Below are positions 44,519 to 55,293 of a stretch of 64,000 bases of DNA, piece by piece. Origin of the DNA: Ilex aquifolium (taxonomy: Eukaryota > Streptophyta > Magnoliopsida > Aquifoliales > Aquifoliaceae); NCBI GenBank assembly GCA_951799425.1, contig OX637393.1, positions 11,094,744-11,158,743 on the forward strand. Reading direction: 5' to 3'. The notes below the pieces were generated by a model. That model was not told the origin of the DNA, did not search any database, and saw only the letters and a list, made by a program, of their open reading frames with translations. Position numbers and translations under genes: made by a program. Each line of letters begins with the position of its first letter. Positions within the stretch are counted from its first letter, which is position 1.

Positions 44519-46406
44519 TGTCACACCCCCACCCCGGATCACATAGGGTGGGCAGCGGACTGGCCACCAAGGCCTTAACCAACCATCCCTGTGCATAATA
44601 AATGCAAAATACAGCGGAAGACAAATAATATAGTGATCCATATCACCGATCTAATGAATACCAGAGGAATAAACTAACATCACCGACATTATTATTAAAC
44701 CCATGTAAAACAATAATTAATCCATAAGGTTAACTAACATTGTTCACAAAACAATTGAATATTTGTCTCAAACTGTAAAAGACATTATTTCTGAAGACAT
44801 ATGGTAAAATAAATCTTCTACTCTTCTAATCCCTTGTCTATCCGAGAACTTACTCCTCCCCCTGATCCTCACCTGAAAAATGTTAGATGTTTGGGTGAGC
44901 ACAAAGGCCCGTGAATAGCAACCACCTCTAATGAGGTGTGAAAATAAATCCCACAGTTTATATACCAAAAATAAACTTGATACATACATAAGTACAACAA
45001 ATTGTACCCCAACCCCTCTTCCAAAATCATTTAAACAAAACGATTTCATGATCACAAATAACTTTATAAATGAAAAGACATTTATAACTCAAAACAATCA
45101 CACACATTCAATTCCCAAACATATTTGTCAAATCATGTTTGTTACCACTGGCCTGGTAATTGTCCCAGTCTCTTGTCATCACTAGCCTGATGACCGGCCC
45201 CGTCTCTTGTTACCACTAGCCTAGTAACTGGCCCAGTCGCTTGTTACCATTTAGACCTGGTAACCCCAGTCCCAGTCGCTTGTTACCACTTAGACCTGGT
45301 AACCCCAGTCCCAGTCGCTTGTTACCACTTAAACCTGGTAACCCCAGTCCCCATCTCATAAACATGATTTCCACACACACCAAAACTGTAGTTCTAATCC
45401 CAATGCACACCAAATTTCCCTTTCATCACCAAAACAATAATATAAAATTATCCCACAAGTTTTCCAAAATTCACATGTATAACAATTCACAATTTCAAAA
45501 CATTCAATTGCAACCCCAAACATCAACACATATATTATATCTATGAAAAATCCACACACACGCACCCACACATTTAATATAGAAAATTCTCCCAAAAGAA
45601 GTAGTAAACTACTCACCTTGATTTCCAAAATCCAATTCAAAGTACTCTTTCTCAATCTCAATGCAATCACCACCTAATCCAAAATAACAGATAACAATCA
45701 AGCTCTATTCCTAACTTCGTCGTTTCGCGATTTTATATTTAATTTTTATACCTCCTAACCCTTGATATATACTTAGTATATCTTTTACACATAAATATCC
45801 TTTCCAATATGAGGTAATAGGGTGTAGAAGCATTCTGGGCTGTTTAGAAAAAGTTTCTAAAGTTTTGGGGTCAAATCATAATTTCCTTAAAAACGAATTT
45901 TTCTATTTTCGATGCTGCCATAAACTTTCCAGAATAGTGCTTAAGGTTATAGAGACTCATTTTTCAATAATACAACCTCAATTTGCCTTATTAGAGTAAC
46001 CGTTGATTATTTAAATACTTAATCGAAACTTATAGGGGTCGTTTCAAAATTTCAGAAGTTTTTCAAGACTCGGGGACTGTTTTGAAATGATCATATTTGT
46101 TTCAAATATATTGAGTCAGTTCTATAAATTACCAAGTTCCATGGTAGTCAAAAATTGAGTTTATAAAAGTGTAGGGATCAAAATACAACTACTTAAAACT
46201 AAGGGGGAGGTTTCCATAATTTCAACACATTCATCTTCTTCAACCTTACGTCCAGTAGCTTTGTTGGTCTGCAACTTTTCTTTCTTCCCCTTTTTTCTCA
46301 ATATCTTCTTAACACAAATACCACCCTATTATATTTGCATTCACATAGTACAATCCTATAAACCTACCCATATAAATTGCTTGAAAGATATAATATGTTA
46401 CAAACT

Positions 46407-46446
<40 letters not shown>

Positions 46447-46766
46447 TATAATGATTAAATACATAATTTAAATTTCAATATGAAGACTAACCTTAACGAT
46501 CAAATCTTCTAGTTTTCTTTCTTCTTCTCTAAATCCCTTCTTTCTCTTCCCTTTTCTTCACTTGAAACCCTAGCCTCTCTCTCTTTTCTCTATTCCAACG
46601 TGTGTGTACTATGCAAAGAGAATAGATATATATATGTATCCCTACATTGGACGGCTAGGGCAACAAGGGGTTTATTTAAATCACACTTTTATCCCTTTTC
46701 AAAAATAATATCACAAATTGACTTAAACTAAGTTAGGTATATATTTCAAAATTTTGGGGTTTTACA
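44519..46766 (-). mobile_element. Complete solo LTR, family A
   Basis: 2248 bases, TGTCACACCC to GGGGTTTTACA on the plus strand; its own orientation is minus. ATGCA at 44514-44518 and 46767-46771 is a perfect 5-bp duplication, and the empty site is visible in the other LTR near 39600 (CATTATGCATGTCTTTGC). It arose by recombination between two LTRs of one element. It is inverted relative to the copy at 2555-4814. Confidence 0.95.
45145..45355 (-). repeat. Family A minisatellite, inverted copy
   Basis: About five units of roughly 40 bp (CTTGTTACCACTTAGACCTGG) that correspond to 3910-4125. The last three units here are almost identical, which points to recent local expansion. Confidence 0.85.
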
Positions 46767-47426
46767 ATGCATGTCTTTGCATCGATTATGAGTAGCTAAG
46801 CTTTTAGTTGGCTAATCCAAGAGAGATTTCCTCTTGGATATGCTAAATCAACTCTCCTTCATTCCTCCTCGTAGTGTAAGATGTTTGGTTTAACTAGGTT
46901 GAGTGTGGACGTGGTTGTGAGCTCTTGATACACCATAGACTTCTCACAGGGTATGCTTGATCCTACACCTCCACATTAGTCCCTCACTTCCTATAAATCA
47001 ATCAAGCACCGAGACACCATTGGTAGAATGTTTTGAGTTGATTTGGCATTCCCATTGGAATGACCCTTTCGGATTAGCCAACCTTGTTTTCATTGCATTT
47101 TTAGTAAAAACTCCACTCACCAAAACACAAACTACAAGATTTTACACTTTTTTTGATTTCTTTACAAAATCAGCTTCACCAAAATTCAACCTTTCTTCCC
47201 TGAGAAGACGACATTGGAATACCCATTCCAAGTAAAACACGAATTTTACAAGTCTCTCTTCGCTTGGGGAGCACTTTTGCACACAAATGCACATTTCCAT
47301 TCACACACTCGTTTTCCCCATTTCTTGCATTTGAACACGAGGGAGAGTGACACTCACCTACACACATAAGCCATATATACATTCGAGGGTTCGTGTTTGG
47401 AGATTAGGGAGAACGCAAGTCAAGCA

Positions 47427-47693
47427 CTTTCTGCCAGTCATGACCGATGCCCAGCCTGTATCTTTCCTCTCCCCGCTGGGAGGCCTATCTCGCCATGCTT
47501 TTGTCAGACTGAGCACCTGACAGTCTACCACTCAAACTCTGTCTGCCTAGGTCACTGCCCAAGACACTGCGCCTGCCAGCGCCAGCTCCTGGGGCGCAGC
47601 ACAGCGTGTCCCCTACGACATCTCCTCCAGCTTCAGTAGTAGCATAGCCACTGTAGCCTGAGGCGTCACCTGAGCCTGGCCCATGATCAGTGC
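47427..47693. other. Tat 3' region between the insertion and the antisense ORF
   Basis: GC-richer than its surroundings. Short frames on either strand show no known motif. It continues the region cut at 38340 and probably belongs to the antisense gene or its untranslated part. Confidence 0.4.
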
Positions 47694-48260
47694 CTAGTGC
47701 CTGGACCTTGCCAGGTTGCCCAAGGCATCGCCCACTTTCTCCTCTTCTTCGACACCGTCAAGCATGCTTAGGGCGTCATCTCTCCTTGTGCTCGCACGCT
47801 TTCCAATGTTGCCTAGGTCCAAGCTGCTGCGACCTGTCATGCTCCTAGCGCCACCCACCACGCTGGCGTCGCCCATCGTTTGGGCTTTGGTGCTGGCACA
47901 ACCTGGTTCCCTATCGCAGTCAGTGATTATGGCTCCGCCTCCTTCAACCGTAGAAGGGGTACTGCCCAGAATGGTATAGGCGCCTCTAGTGCACAGGGCG
48001 CCACCCATATCTTCCCTGCTGTAGGTGCCGCCTTGAGATTTCTTAGTGGTGTCGCCCAGGAGTTCTGGGCAAGTGGCGCTGCTGATTGCCATTGTGCCGC
48101 GCTGGGACTCACGCCACTGAGCATCACTGTTAACCCTTCCGACGTCGTCGACTATTGGGTTGACTTCCTTAGGGCATAAGATCGATTGTGGAAGTGTCAA
48201 GGTCTTTTCCCCATCTGATTTCGTCAAAGCCATTGATTTCCTCAGTATTCCCATGCTCAA
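47694..48260 (-). pseudogene. Possible N-terminal part of the Tat antisense ORF
   Basis: A 188-residue ORF on the minus strand (MSMGILRKSMALTKSDGEKT), rich in Gly, Ser, Thr, Asp and Arg, with no recognised domain. It ends VGDALGNLARSRH. It lies between the 3' LTR and the Transposase_28-like domain, on the same strand and upstream of it once the element at 38341-47426 is removed. So it may be the disordered N-terminus of that antisense gene. Local GC is well above the window average. Two plus-strand frames overlap it (47716-47979, 47880-48179), so the call is weak. Confidence 0.35.
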
Positions 48261-48532
48261 ATTGGCCTCCTAAATCCTTTGAGAATGTGCCCTAAAATAA
48301 AGGAATGAGGCTTTAAATATGAAAGGTTGGATCTCTACTAATCTCAATGTAAATATTTAGTAGTGAAGCAAGAAGTATAGGAAGATGGGGGAAATGAGCT
48401 CCAAGGAACGTAGAAATTGAAGACTAGAGAAGCACTGTGGGGAACAACAAACCTCCCTCTATCCAGGCTAACTTATGCCTTCAACCCCCCTTTTTTTTTT
48501 TTTGCAATTAGGGCTTGGGGCATGGGGGCAAA
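48261..48532 (+). other. Tat 3' end with polypurine tract
   Basis: Non-coding. Poly-T lies at about 48491-48503. GGGGCATGGGGGCAAA at 48517-48532 directly precedes the 3' LTR and is the polypurine tract. Confidence 0.75.
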
Positions 48533-49130
48533 TGACGAGCCCGAATCTAGTTGGATCAAGCCCAATTAATTAAGTAAGCCCAAATTAGCTGAAAGGCAGG
48601 TCAAGCCCAGTTTGTGAATTTGGCTCAGACTAAGATTCAGGGGATCCAAGAATATTAGCACACATGAGGAGTAATTACCGGGATAGCCACTCTCCTAGAT
48701 CAAGATTATCTCTAATTGTACCTATCCTAATTGTACTTATCCCCCCGAAAAGTTAGTATCCTATCCATCACGTCACCGCCTCATCTAAGGCTTTGTGCCT
48801 ATAAATTGTAAGGTCTCTTCACATGAAAGGAGCATCACTCTACATACCCTTACACAAGCTATCTCTCTCATAGCTTCCTAACCTCACCCAGAGCTTACTT
48901 TTGGCTTTCTCTTTGTCACACCATACTTTATTAATAAAAGTTCTCCGGCCACCGTTGCTGACTTTGGAGTGGAGTTGGTCACCCTAACCGAACCACTAGA
49001 CATCTTTGTGTTGCTTGTGTTGACTCGATCTTTGTCTTCTTCGTTAATTGCTTTATTGATTGCTTCATTAATTATTCTGCATCATACACTCGACTGTTGA
49101 CTGTACATAAGCCTATTTTGTGCATCATCA
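48533..49130 (+). repeat. 3' LTR of the Tat element
   Basis: 598 bases, TGACGAGCCCGA to TGCATCATCA, pairing with 18185-18778. TATAAAT at 48800-48806. About 30 differences in the first 275 bases against the 5' LTR. GAATA follows as target duplication. Confidence 0.95.
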
Positions 49131-49135
49131 GAATA

Positions 49136-49440
49136 CAAAGATATATTTTTGGAAGGAGATTCTAAAACTATAATTGAACTCATAAGAAAGCGAGAGGGAG
49201 GCTTATCAGTTATAGGTCATTTTTTGGATCATATTTAGATGTGTAGGTTCAATTTCCTTTCGTTTGATGTTGGTTGGATTCGTAGATTTGGCAACAATGT
49301 TGCTCATACTTTAGCGAGGGAAGCTTTTGTTAATTTGGATTGTACTATATGGAGGGGTGTTGCTCCAGATTTTCTGTCAACACATTTTCGTAATGATGTT
49401 TCATAATAAATCAAAGTTTTATCATTTCGTATAAAAAAAA
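49136..49440 (+). pseudogene. L1-type LINE, 3' part: RNase H end and poly-A
   Basis: The sequence right after the Tat element and GAATA completes the RNase H begun at 17868. QMGY joins to KDIFLEGDSKTIIELI (catalytic E-G-D-S), then GWIRRFGNNVAHTLAREAFV with the N-x-x-AH-x-LA-R-x-A pattern of plant LINE RNase H, then a stop near 49404. TAG at about 49237 breaks it. The final A-run at 49433-49440 is the LINE tail. This fixes plus-strand orientation and the 3' border. Confidence 0.95.
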
Positions 49441-50225
49441 ATTACATTCATCAAATTAACATTGGACTTAATATTTATTTAATTTAATTAATATTCAATT
49501 CATCATATTAACACTAAATTAATTCAAAAATTCATTTGATTAACATTCAATTCATCAATTTGTCATAAAATTAACATTCAAATTCATCTAATTAGCATTT
49601 AATTCATTCAATTAACAATAAATGAACATTCAATTCATAAAATTAATATTCAATTCATCAAATTAACATTTACATGCCATAAATTAACATTCAATTCATT
49701 AAATTAGTAAAAAAAATTAAATTTCGTCAAATTAAATACCAAATTACTCAATTTTACTTTCAATTCTACTAAATTTGCATTCAATTTAACCCAATTAACA
49801 TTAAATTCATCAAAATAACTCGAAATTCATGATTTTAACGTTCAATTCCACTAAATTAACATTTAATTTCTCTCAAATATCAATTCAGTTACTCAAATTA
49901 ATATCAAATTGACCTTAATATTCATCAAATTCTCATTTAATTCCATATAGTTAATATTCAATTCATCAAATTAACACCAAATTGAATGTTAATTTCGATG
50001 TCAATTTGATGAATTTAATGTTAACTAGTTGAATTCGAATGTTAATTAGATGAAATTGAATGCTAATTTTTTTGTTAATTTGATAAATTGAATGTTAACT
50101 GAATGAATATGAATGTTAACTGAATGAATATGAATGTTAACTGAATGAATATGAATGTTAATTTATTGTTACTTTGATAAATTGAATGTTAATTGGAAGA
50201 AATTAAATATTAATTTAATAAACTA
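49441..50225. repeat. TTAACATTCAATTCATCA array with inverted halves
   Basis: From 49441 to about 49980 dozens of variants of AATTAACATTCAATTCATCA run on the plus strand. From about 49981 to 50225 the same unit appears as its reverse complement (GAATTGAATGTTAATT). The array is thus one large imperfect inverted repeat, with unequal arms. A 25-bp sub-array GTTAACTGAATGAATATGAAT repeats at 50094-50160. No gene. Confidence 0.85.
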
Positions 50226-50351
50226 AACGCTAATTATTTGAAGTTCTCAGCTGTAGAGTCTTTCTCTTCCATCTCCAAAGCGATGATGGTGATGCTAGGT
50301 GAAGGTACCTGATCCTTCTCTTCCATTTGTAATCCTTAGGTTTATGTCTTG
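50226..50351. other. Short spacer left of the integrase-less Tat element
   Basis: No gene or repeat seen. It is the left flank of the LTR that starts at 50352. I could not find a matching target duplication at 55890. Confidence 0.4.
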
Positions 50352-50947
50352 TGTAGGAGGCAAGAAGTGGACTTACCTCCTTCAAAGAATGTATAAGTCT
50401 AGAACTCGTATTCCTTCTCTTTATCTCTTGCAAAACGAACAAGCTGCCCAAGACCGAAGTGCTTCAGTCAAAGGCACGTTGATGCTTAAATCAGTAATTG
50501 AATAGAAAGAATTGTTATGCAAGGAGAATTCTGCGTACCTTCCACCTTATGTCCCTATATTCTTTATAGAGCCTCAATCTTCTAGGTTTTCCTTGATTGA
50601 CGATGAAAGTTGGCACACCCTCCATCAATCTGGGAAATTTGTTAGGGATTTACTAAAATTTCTCCAAGAGTTTCCTCAGTTGACCTGCTTTTACTGAGCC
50701 GAGGGTCATGCTCATTTGTTATACCAGAATGTCTAAGTTATAGGCATCTCCTAAGTACTATGTTGCTTACATGAGGAGCTCGGTCTAGTCTGAACCGAGT
50801 CTTTTCCTTCCTTCCCAAAATAGTTAAACATCTCAGCCTATCCTTGCCGAAGTAAGGATCCAAGACTTTGACTTGGCTATGGTTTTACTGTTTCCTCACG
50901 TGTCTTATCCTGTCTCCCTCACGTGAGAGTATTAAATGACCCTTACA
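50352..50947 (-). repeat. 3' LTR, integrase-less Tat element
   Basis: 596 bases matching 55294-55889. On the minus strand, CTATAAAG at about 50571-50579 is the best TATA-like site. The ORFs at 50299-50697 are LTR sequence. Confidence 0.9.
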
Positions 50948-51330
50948 CGGGAATACTCACCACTTTCTTTCGAGCAAACTGTTGTAATGCTGGGCTCGAT
51001 TTGAAACTCTAATATGACGGTTCTCTCATTCTTCTGATCAATGGCCGAGGGTAATGATGCCAAAACATCAGCATGGACGTTTCGAGTTCTGCCTACTTGC
51101 TGGATGAAGTACTCCGGTATATGGCCTAACTCTTTCTTAGCCATAGCATGGTAAGCCACCATCATCTCATCCTTCGCCATATACTCCCCTATTATCTGAT
51201 TCACCACCAACTGAGTCAAAAAAAATTTGTAGCGTTGTTACTCCCAAGCCGACTGCAAGCCTCACTCCTGTTAATAGGGCCTCGTATTCTGCTTCGTTGT
51301 TCGAGGCTTAGAAGCCAAGCCTAATGGCTT
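50948..51330 (-). pseudogene. Second (archaeal-type) RNase H of the Tat element
   Basis: On the minus strand, NNEAEYEALLTG at about 51310-51275, then QLVVNQIIGEYMAKDEMMVA at 51213-51150, then IPEYFIQQVGRTRNVHADVL and ASLPSA. The set EYEAL, QLVVNQ, R-x-x-N-x-x-AD-x-LA is that of the extra RNase H of Tat elements. A one-base shift near 51220 breaks it. The tail runs into the LTR (EYSRVRVI), so nothing follows where integrase should be. Confidence 0.9.
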
Positions 51331-51369
51331 TTTCAAATACGCATCCCTCTGGGCTTTCTAGTATGATTT

Positions 51370-52134
51370 CTATGCTTGCTCCTTTCTGGTTTGACGACCC
51401 ATCCACGAACAAGCTCCAACTACCCACAAGATCTGCCAGTCAATGGCCTTTGGTTTTACATTTGGGGTCGAATTTTTATCAAAGTGCTTGGGGGAAAACT
51501 CAGCGATGAAATTGGCCACAACTTGCCCCTTGATCGCCATTCTCAGCTCAAACACAATATCATACTCGCCGAGCTCGACTGCCCATTTTGAGATGCCTCC
51601 TGATAGGTTGGTTATTCGAAAAAGAGGTTTTAATGGCTGATCTATAAGTACAATGATCTGGTGCACCTAAAAGTAATGGCGCAATTTCCTAGTCGAGCTC
51701 ACTAGGGCCAATGCCAGCTTTTCCAGTGGTAAGTACCTTAACTCAACATCAAGAAGCATCTTGCTCACATAATATACGGGGCTTAGGCTTGTATGATTAT
51801 TCCTCATCAGAGGTCCACTAACCACGTGTTCTGACACGGCTAAATAAAGCAGCAAATATTCCTCGGGCAGTGGTGTCGTCGGAATTGGCGGGGAGGCTAG
51901 GTAGTTCTTTAATTTGATAAATGCCTCTTTACATTCTTGATTCCAGTGCATTCTTCCCTTTTCTTTAATGGATTGGAAAAAAGGTTTACATTTGTCCGAG
52001 GCTCGGGATTTGAATCTGCCCAATGCAGCTGCCATTCCAGTTAGCCTCTGAGCTTCTTTCACAGTTTTCGGCGATTGCAGTTCTGTTAATGCCTTTACTT
52101 GATCGGGACTTACCTCCGCTCCTCGGTGAGTCAC
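51370..52134 (-). pseudogene. RNase H and connection of the integrase-less Tat element
   Basis: On the minus strand, from 52134: GAEVSPDQVKALTELQSPKT (thumb/connection), then LLLYLAVSEHVVSGPLM, VYYVSKMLLDVELRYLPLEK and SSTRKLRHYF. A stop at 51667 is followed by IIVLIDQPLKPLFRITNLSG and IKGQVVANFIAEFSP. The domain matches the first RNase H of Tat elements. The rest is linker with a degenerate start of the second RNase H. Confidence 0.9.
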
Positions 52135-52139
52135 CAGAA

Positions 52140-52886
52140 ATCCGAGGAACTTTCAAGAGCCCACCCTGAATGCACATTTTGAGGCGTTTAGCCTCATTTG
52201 GTGTTTTCGAAGTACATTAAAAGTCTTTCTTAAATCAGAGAGATGATTGATAGACTTTTGAATTTTTACCACCATATCATCAATATAGACCTCCATAGTG
52301 TTGCCCAACATGTGTGAAAACATCTTCTTCACTAGTCTCTGATAGGTTGCACCTGCGTTTTTTTAGCCCAAAAGGCATCACCTTATAGCAGTACATCCCT
52401 TCGGGAGTTATAAACGAAGTTTTTTTCCTGATCTTGTTTGGCTAGTGGAATTTGGTGATAACCTCTATATGCGTCCAAAAAGCTCATACGCTCATATCCG
52501 GTGGTTGCATCAACCAGTTGGTCTATCTTTGGCAAAGGGAAGCTATCTTTTGGGCATGCCTTAATGAGGTTAGTGAAGTCGACACATATCCTTCACTTTT
52601 CAATTTTCTTCTTGACGGCCATAGTGTTGGACAGCCAGGTCGGGTACTGAACCTCCCTAATTGTTTGTGACTCCAGTAATCGTGCCACTTCTTCTTTTAC
52701 TGACTCCCGATGCTGCGGTGCCAATCTCCTTCGCTTCTGCTTCACTGGCTTAAAACTTGGGTCAACATTCAATCGATGACATCCCACGTCCGGGGGAACA
52801 CCAGGCATTTCATATTTGGTCCATGCAAACACATCGGCATACTCTTTCAGGAACGAGACAAGCCCTTCTCGCACCTCATGCTTCAT
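52140..52886 (-). pseudogene. Reverse transcriptase of the integrase-less Tat element
   Basis: On the minus strand: FAWTKYEMPGVPPDVGCHRL, VKEEVARLLESQTIREVQYP, then after a shift DAYRGYHQIPLA and FITPEGMYCYKVMPFGLK, a further shift near 52362, and the catalytic YIDDMVVKI at about 52299-52273, kept intact. KCAFRVGS and KFLGF follow. Unlike the Tat element at 18185-49130, the YxDD motif is unchanged here. Confidence 0.9.
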
Positions 52887-53124
52887 TCCTGTCTAAAGGT
52901 ACTTTAGACAAGTCTTCGATAGTTTGGTTAGTCGGATTGATGACGTGGCCCTCAACAACTATTCTATCGACCTTTGGTTGTTATTTTAGTGTACTTTCGA
53001 CTGAGCCTTCGTTCCGTGCCTCACAATTTTCCTTTCCTTTTACTGATGCTAATAGGCAAGTTCGTGAACTCACCTGGTCTTCCCGGATGTTGACTACTCC
53101 CTCTATCGTGGGGAATCTGAGCAC

Positions 53125-53370
53125 CTAGTGATATGTCGATGGAACCGCCTTCATCTCATGTAGCCAAGTGAGACCCATGATGGCATTGTATACCGATGTG
53201 GTATCAACTACCAAGAACTCGGTCATAATTCTGACTGGCCCTACCCGAACGGGGAGTGTAACCTTACCCTTTGGAAAAACTGTTTTTCCACTGAAGCCAA
53301 CCAATAGGGTGTTAGTTGGCTTGAGATCCTTCTGCTTGAGGCCTAGCTTCTGAAAGAGATCCATGTACAT
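53125..53370 (-). pseudogene. Protease of the integrase-less Tat element
   Basis: On the minus strand the second half of a Tat protease: MYMDLFQKLGLKQKDLKPTN, PKGKVTLPVRVGPVRIMTEF, VVDTTSVYNAIMGLTWLHEM, then AVPSTYH. Sequence upstream to about 53470 should hold the active-site DxG and reads through stops. The 52900-53120 stretch is linker to the polymerase. Confidence 0.85.
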
Positions 53371-53549
53371 GATCTCAGAAGAGCTCCCTTAGTCGATTAA
53401 CACCCTTCTTACATCGAAATTCATGATTCAAAGTGTGACCATGAGCGCATCATTATGCGGTTGGTGCACCCCAATCTTGCTCGGAGAAGTTGATCACTCC
53501 AGCTACCTCATCTAATTTTATCTTCTTACTTCCGATTTTAGGTGATAAC

Positions 53550-55262
53550 CTCAACTGTTATACCTCCCTCTCTTTGGCCACCCTCTGGATATATGCCCAC
53601 GCAGAGTTGTTTGTTGTCATTTGGGGATTTGTCACTGCATAGATCATGCCGATGACTTCGGCTACTGTACTTCGGTATTCTTGGAGTTGGGGTTCCTCAT
53701 GAGGTACCCCTATTTCCTCTGTTTTCCACAAATTGGGAGAGGTGCCCAACTTGAACCAACTCCTCTAAGTGCTACTTTAATGACCGACAATTTTAGGTCA
53801 TGTGTCCCACATCCCGATGGTACGAACATCTGAAATTTGGATTTCTTTTTAACGGATCACCTGTTAGCTTATTGGGTCATTTGAAGTACGACGTCCCCTT
53901 GATTTGAGTCAGTATTCTATAAATGAGCTCCTTGAATACCGTGTTAACTCCAACAAATGGAGATTTTTTTTTGGGGGGGGGGGGAATCCTTCCTTCTCCC
54001 TCTTTTTGCCGGTATCTTTATTCTGCTCAGCTGGTTTCTCTTTGCCTTATTGCTTCTTGCCAAACTATTCCCTCCGAGGATCTCTCGCAAGGTCATTATC
54101 TACCTTGGCATACTTCTCCACTCGGGCCATTAGCTTTTCCTTATCCACAGCTGGCCTCCTCGTAAGGGATTGGTACAATGGGTTACCTTTCAGCAATGCT
54201 TGTTTGAAGGATGCCATGGTGATTTTTGGGTTATAGGCCTCTATTTCATTCATTGTTCCCCAGTAATGATGAGCATATTCACGTAGGGTCTCACCATTCT
54301 TTTTCTTCAAAATCAATAGTGCCCCGACGTCCTTGGGCTGGCGACTACTAGTGATGAACCGGGCCGTGAATTGTTCGGTGAGTTATCCCCACCCATCCAC
54401 CAAGTTCTTGGGTAGGCTTTCAAATCATTTCATGGCCGACTCCCCGATGCTACCGGGGAAAATGGTGCAGAGCAGCAACTATTTTTTGGTGGATTGTCAT
54501 TGGTTGCTTGTAATGACAAATATGTGAGGTTGGATCTGTCTTGCCATCATATAGTCTGAAGTTCGGGACTGTGAATTTGCTCAGGATCCAGCCTCGCTTA
54601 ATCCATCTGGTAAAGGGTGAGGCCTCTGGTCCACCCCCGTACTCTCCTATAGCTCTTCTGGCTAGGTCTCTAGCCGATTTTTGTTCGGGCCTTCTCAATC
54701 GGGTGTCAAGTTCCTCAATTATAAACTGCTTCCAAGCGTCCTCATCTCTGCTTTGATGTCGCTTTCGCGTATGCTCTTCCTCTACGGAGGTTTCTCTATT
54801 GTTTTGCTTATATTTTCTGGGTCTCAGTTGTTGGCCTTCTTAGCTACGTCTATCTCCCTTGCGATCATGTCTCTCGCCTATTTTTCTCAGTTTATTTCTT
54901 AGCTCCTTGTTTTCTCTCAGATCATTTTCTTCGGCGTAGGAATTTTTGAACATCTTGTCGTGTGCACCCAGTCGATCTTGTAAAGACTGGACTAACTTCG
55001 CCACGACAGGGTTTTCCCCCTTGGTACAGAGGGATTCGCCTCGATCAGAATCAAGTTGGTCATGGTGCTTATAAGGTTTAAAACTTGCTGATGACAGCTT
55101 GTCGTCATCGTTTGGCTTGTCTGGGCTTTTACCTATATCCATCTTGATATCGCTGTCAGAGGGAAATGATACTTGGTAATTGGGGTCGGAGTCCAACCGA
55201 GCGTTGTTGCTTATAGGTGACTCAATAGCACTCTTCAACCTTGACATTGGCTTTTTGTTCAA
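53550..55262 (-). pseudogene. gag: Gag of the integrase-less Tat element
   Basis: On the minus strand it starts ATG at 55262 (MNKKPMSRLKSAIESPISNN), with an acidic stretch and a coiled-coil-like segment (ENDLRENKELRNKLRKIGER) to a stop at 54840. The capsid domain follows at 54698-54450 (PFTRWIKRGWILSKFTVPNF then RLYDGKTDPTSHI) and 54316-54065 (ETLREYAHHYWGTMNEI). A knuckle-like segment should follow; only 53749-53558 reads on. A poly-G run at about 53970-53983 is a likely frameshift site. Stops and shifts make it a pseudogene. Confidence 0.85.
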
Positions 55263-55272
55263 GTCGATATAT

Positions 55273-55290
55273 CTTCCCTCAGACGACGCA
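55273..55290 (-). other. Primer-binding site, integrase-less Tat element
   Basis: On the minus strand, TGCGTCGTCTGAGGGAAG lies three bases after the 5' LTR. Its wording is close to the GGCGCCGTCTGTGGGAA type of Tat elements. Confidence 0.7.
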
Positions 55291-55293
55291 AAA

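Larger units (their letters stand above)
38341..47426 (+). mobile_element. Non-autonomous Athila-like element with nested solo LTR
   Basis: LTRs at 38341-40259 and 43274-47426; the second is enlarged by the family A solo LTR at 44519-46766. Full terminal sequence is TGATGAGCG to AAGTCAAGCA; the left copy starts CAATGAGCG. Flanks CTTGC (38336-38340) and CTTTC (47427-47431) match at four of five bases. A primer site lies at 40264 and a polypurine tract at about 43261-43271. The 3.0-kb internal region has one 218-residue ORF and no pol. Its 3' third is homologous to that of the Athila element at 25922-37516. Confidence 0.9.
43274..47426 (+). repeat. 3' LTR of the non-autonomous element, interrupted
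   Basis: LTR sequence is at 43274-44518 and 46772-47426, homologous to 38341-40259. The solo LTR between them was inserted at ATGCA. The palindrome cluster is at about 43720-43860. The end AAGTCAAGCA is at 47426. Confidence 0.95.
18185..49130 (+). mobile_element. Tat-lineage Gypsy element with three nested insertions
   Basis: LTRs at 18185-18778 and 48533-49130 both start TGACGAGCCC and end GCATCATCA. Target duplication is GGATA (17999-18003) and GAATA (49131-49135), one base apart. Coding order is gag, protease, reverse transcriptase, RNase H, second (archaeal-type) RNase H, integrase, then an antisense ORF. The second RNase H is the mark of the Tat lineage. Removing the insertions 20309-22147, 25922-37516 and 38341-47426 leaves an element of about 8.4 kb. 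All ORFs have stops or shifts. The LTRs differ at roughly one base in nine by eye, so it is old. Confidence 0.95.

Noticed and set aside
44768..45673. Minus and plus ORFs of 95-105 residues as genes
   Set aside because: They lie in the family A solo LTR and partly translate its minisatellite.
47397..48179. Plus-strand ORFs in the GC-rich Tat 3' region as genes
   Set aside because: They overlap a longer minus-strand ORF placed like the antisense gene, and the first begins inside an LTR.
50299..50697. Three overlapping plus ORFs as a small gene
   Set aside because: They are LTR sequence, repeated at 55300-55670 with stops at other places.
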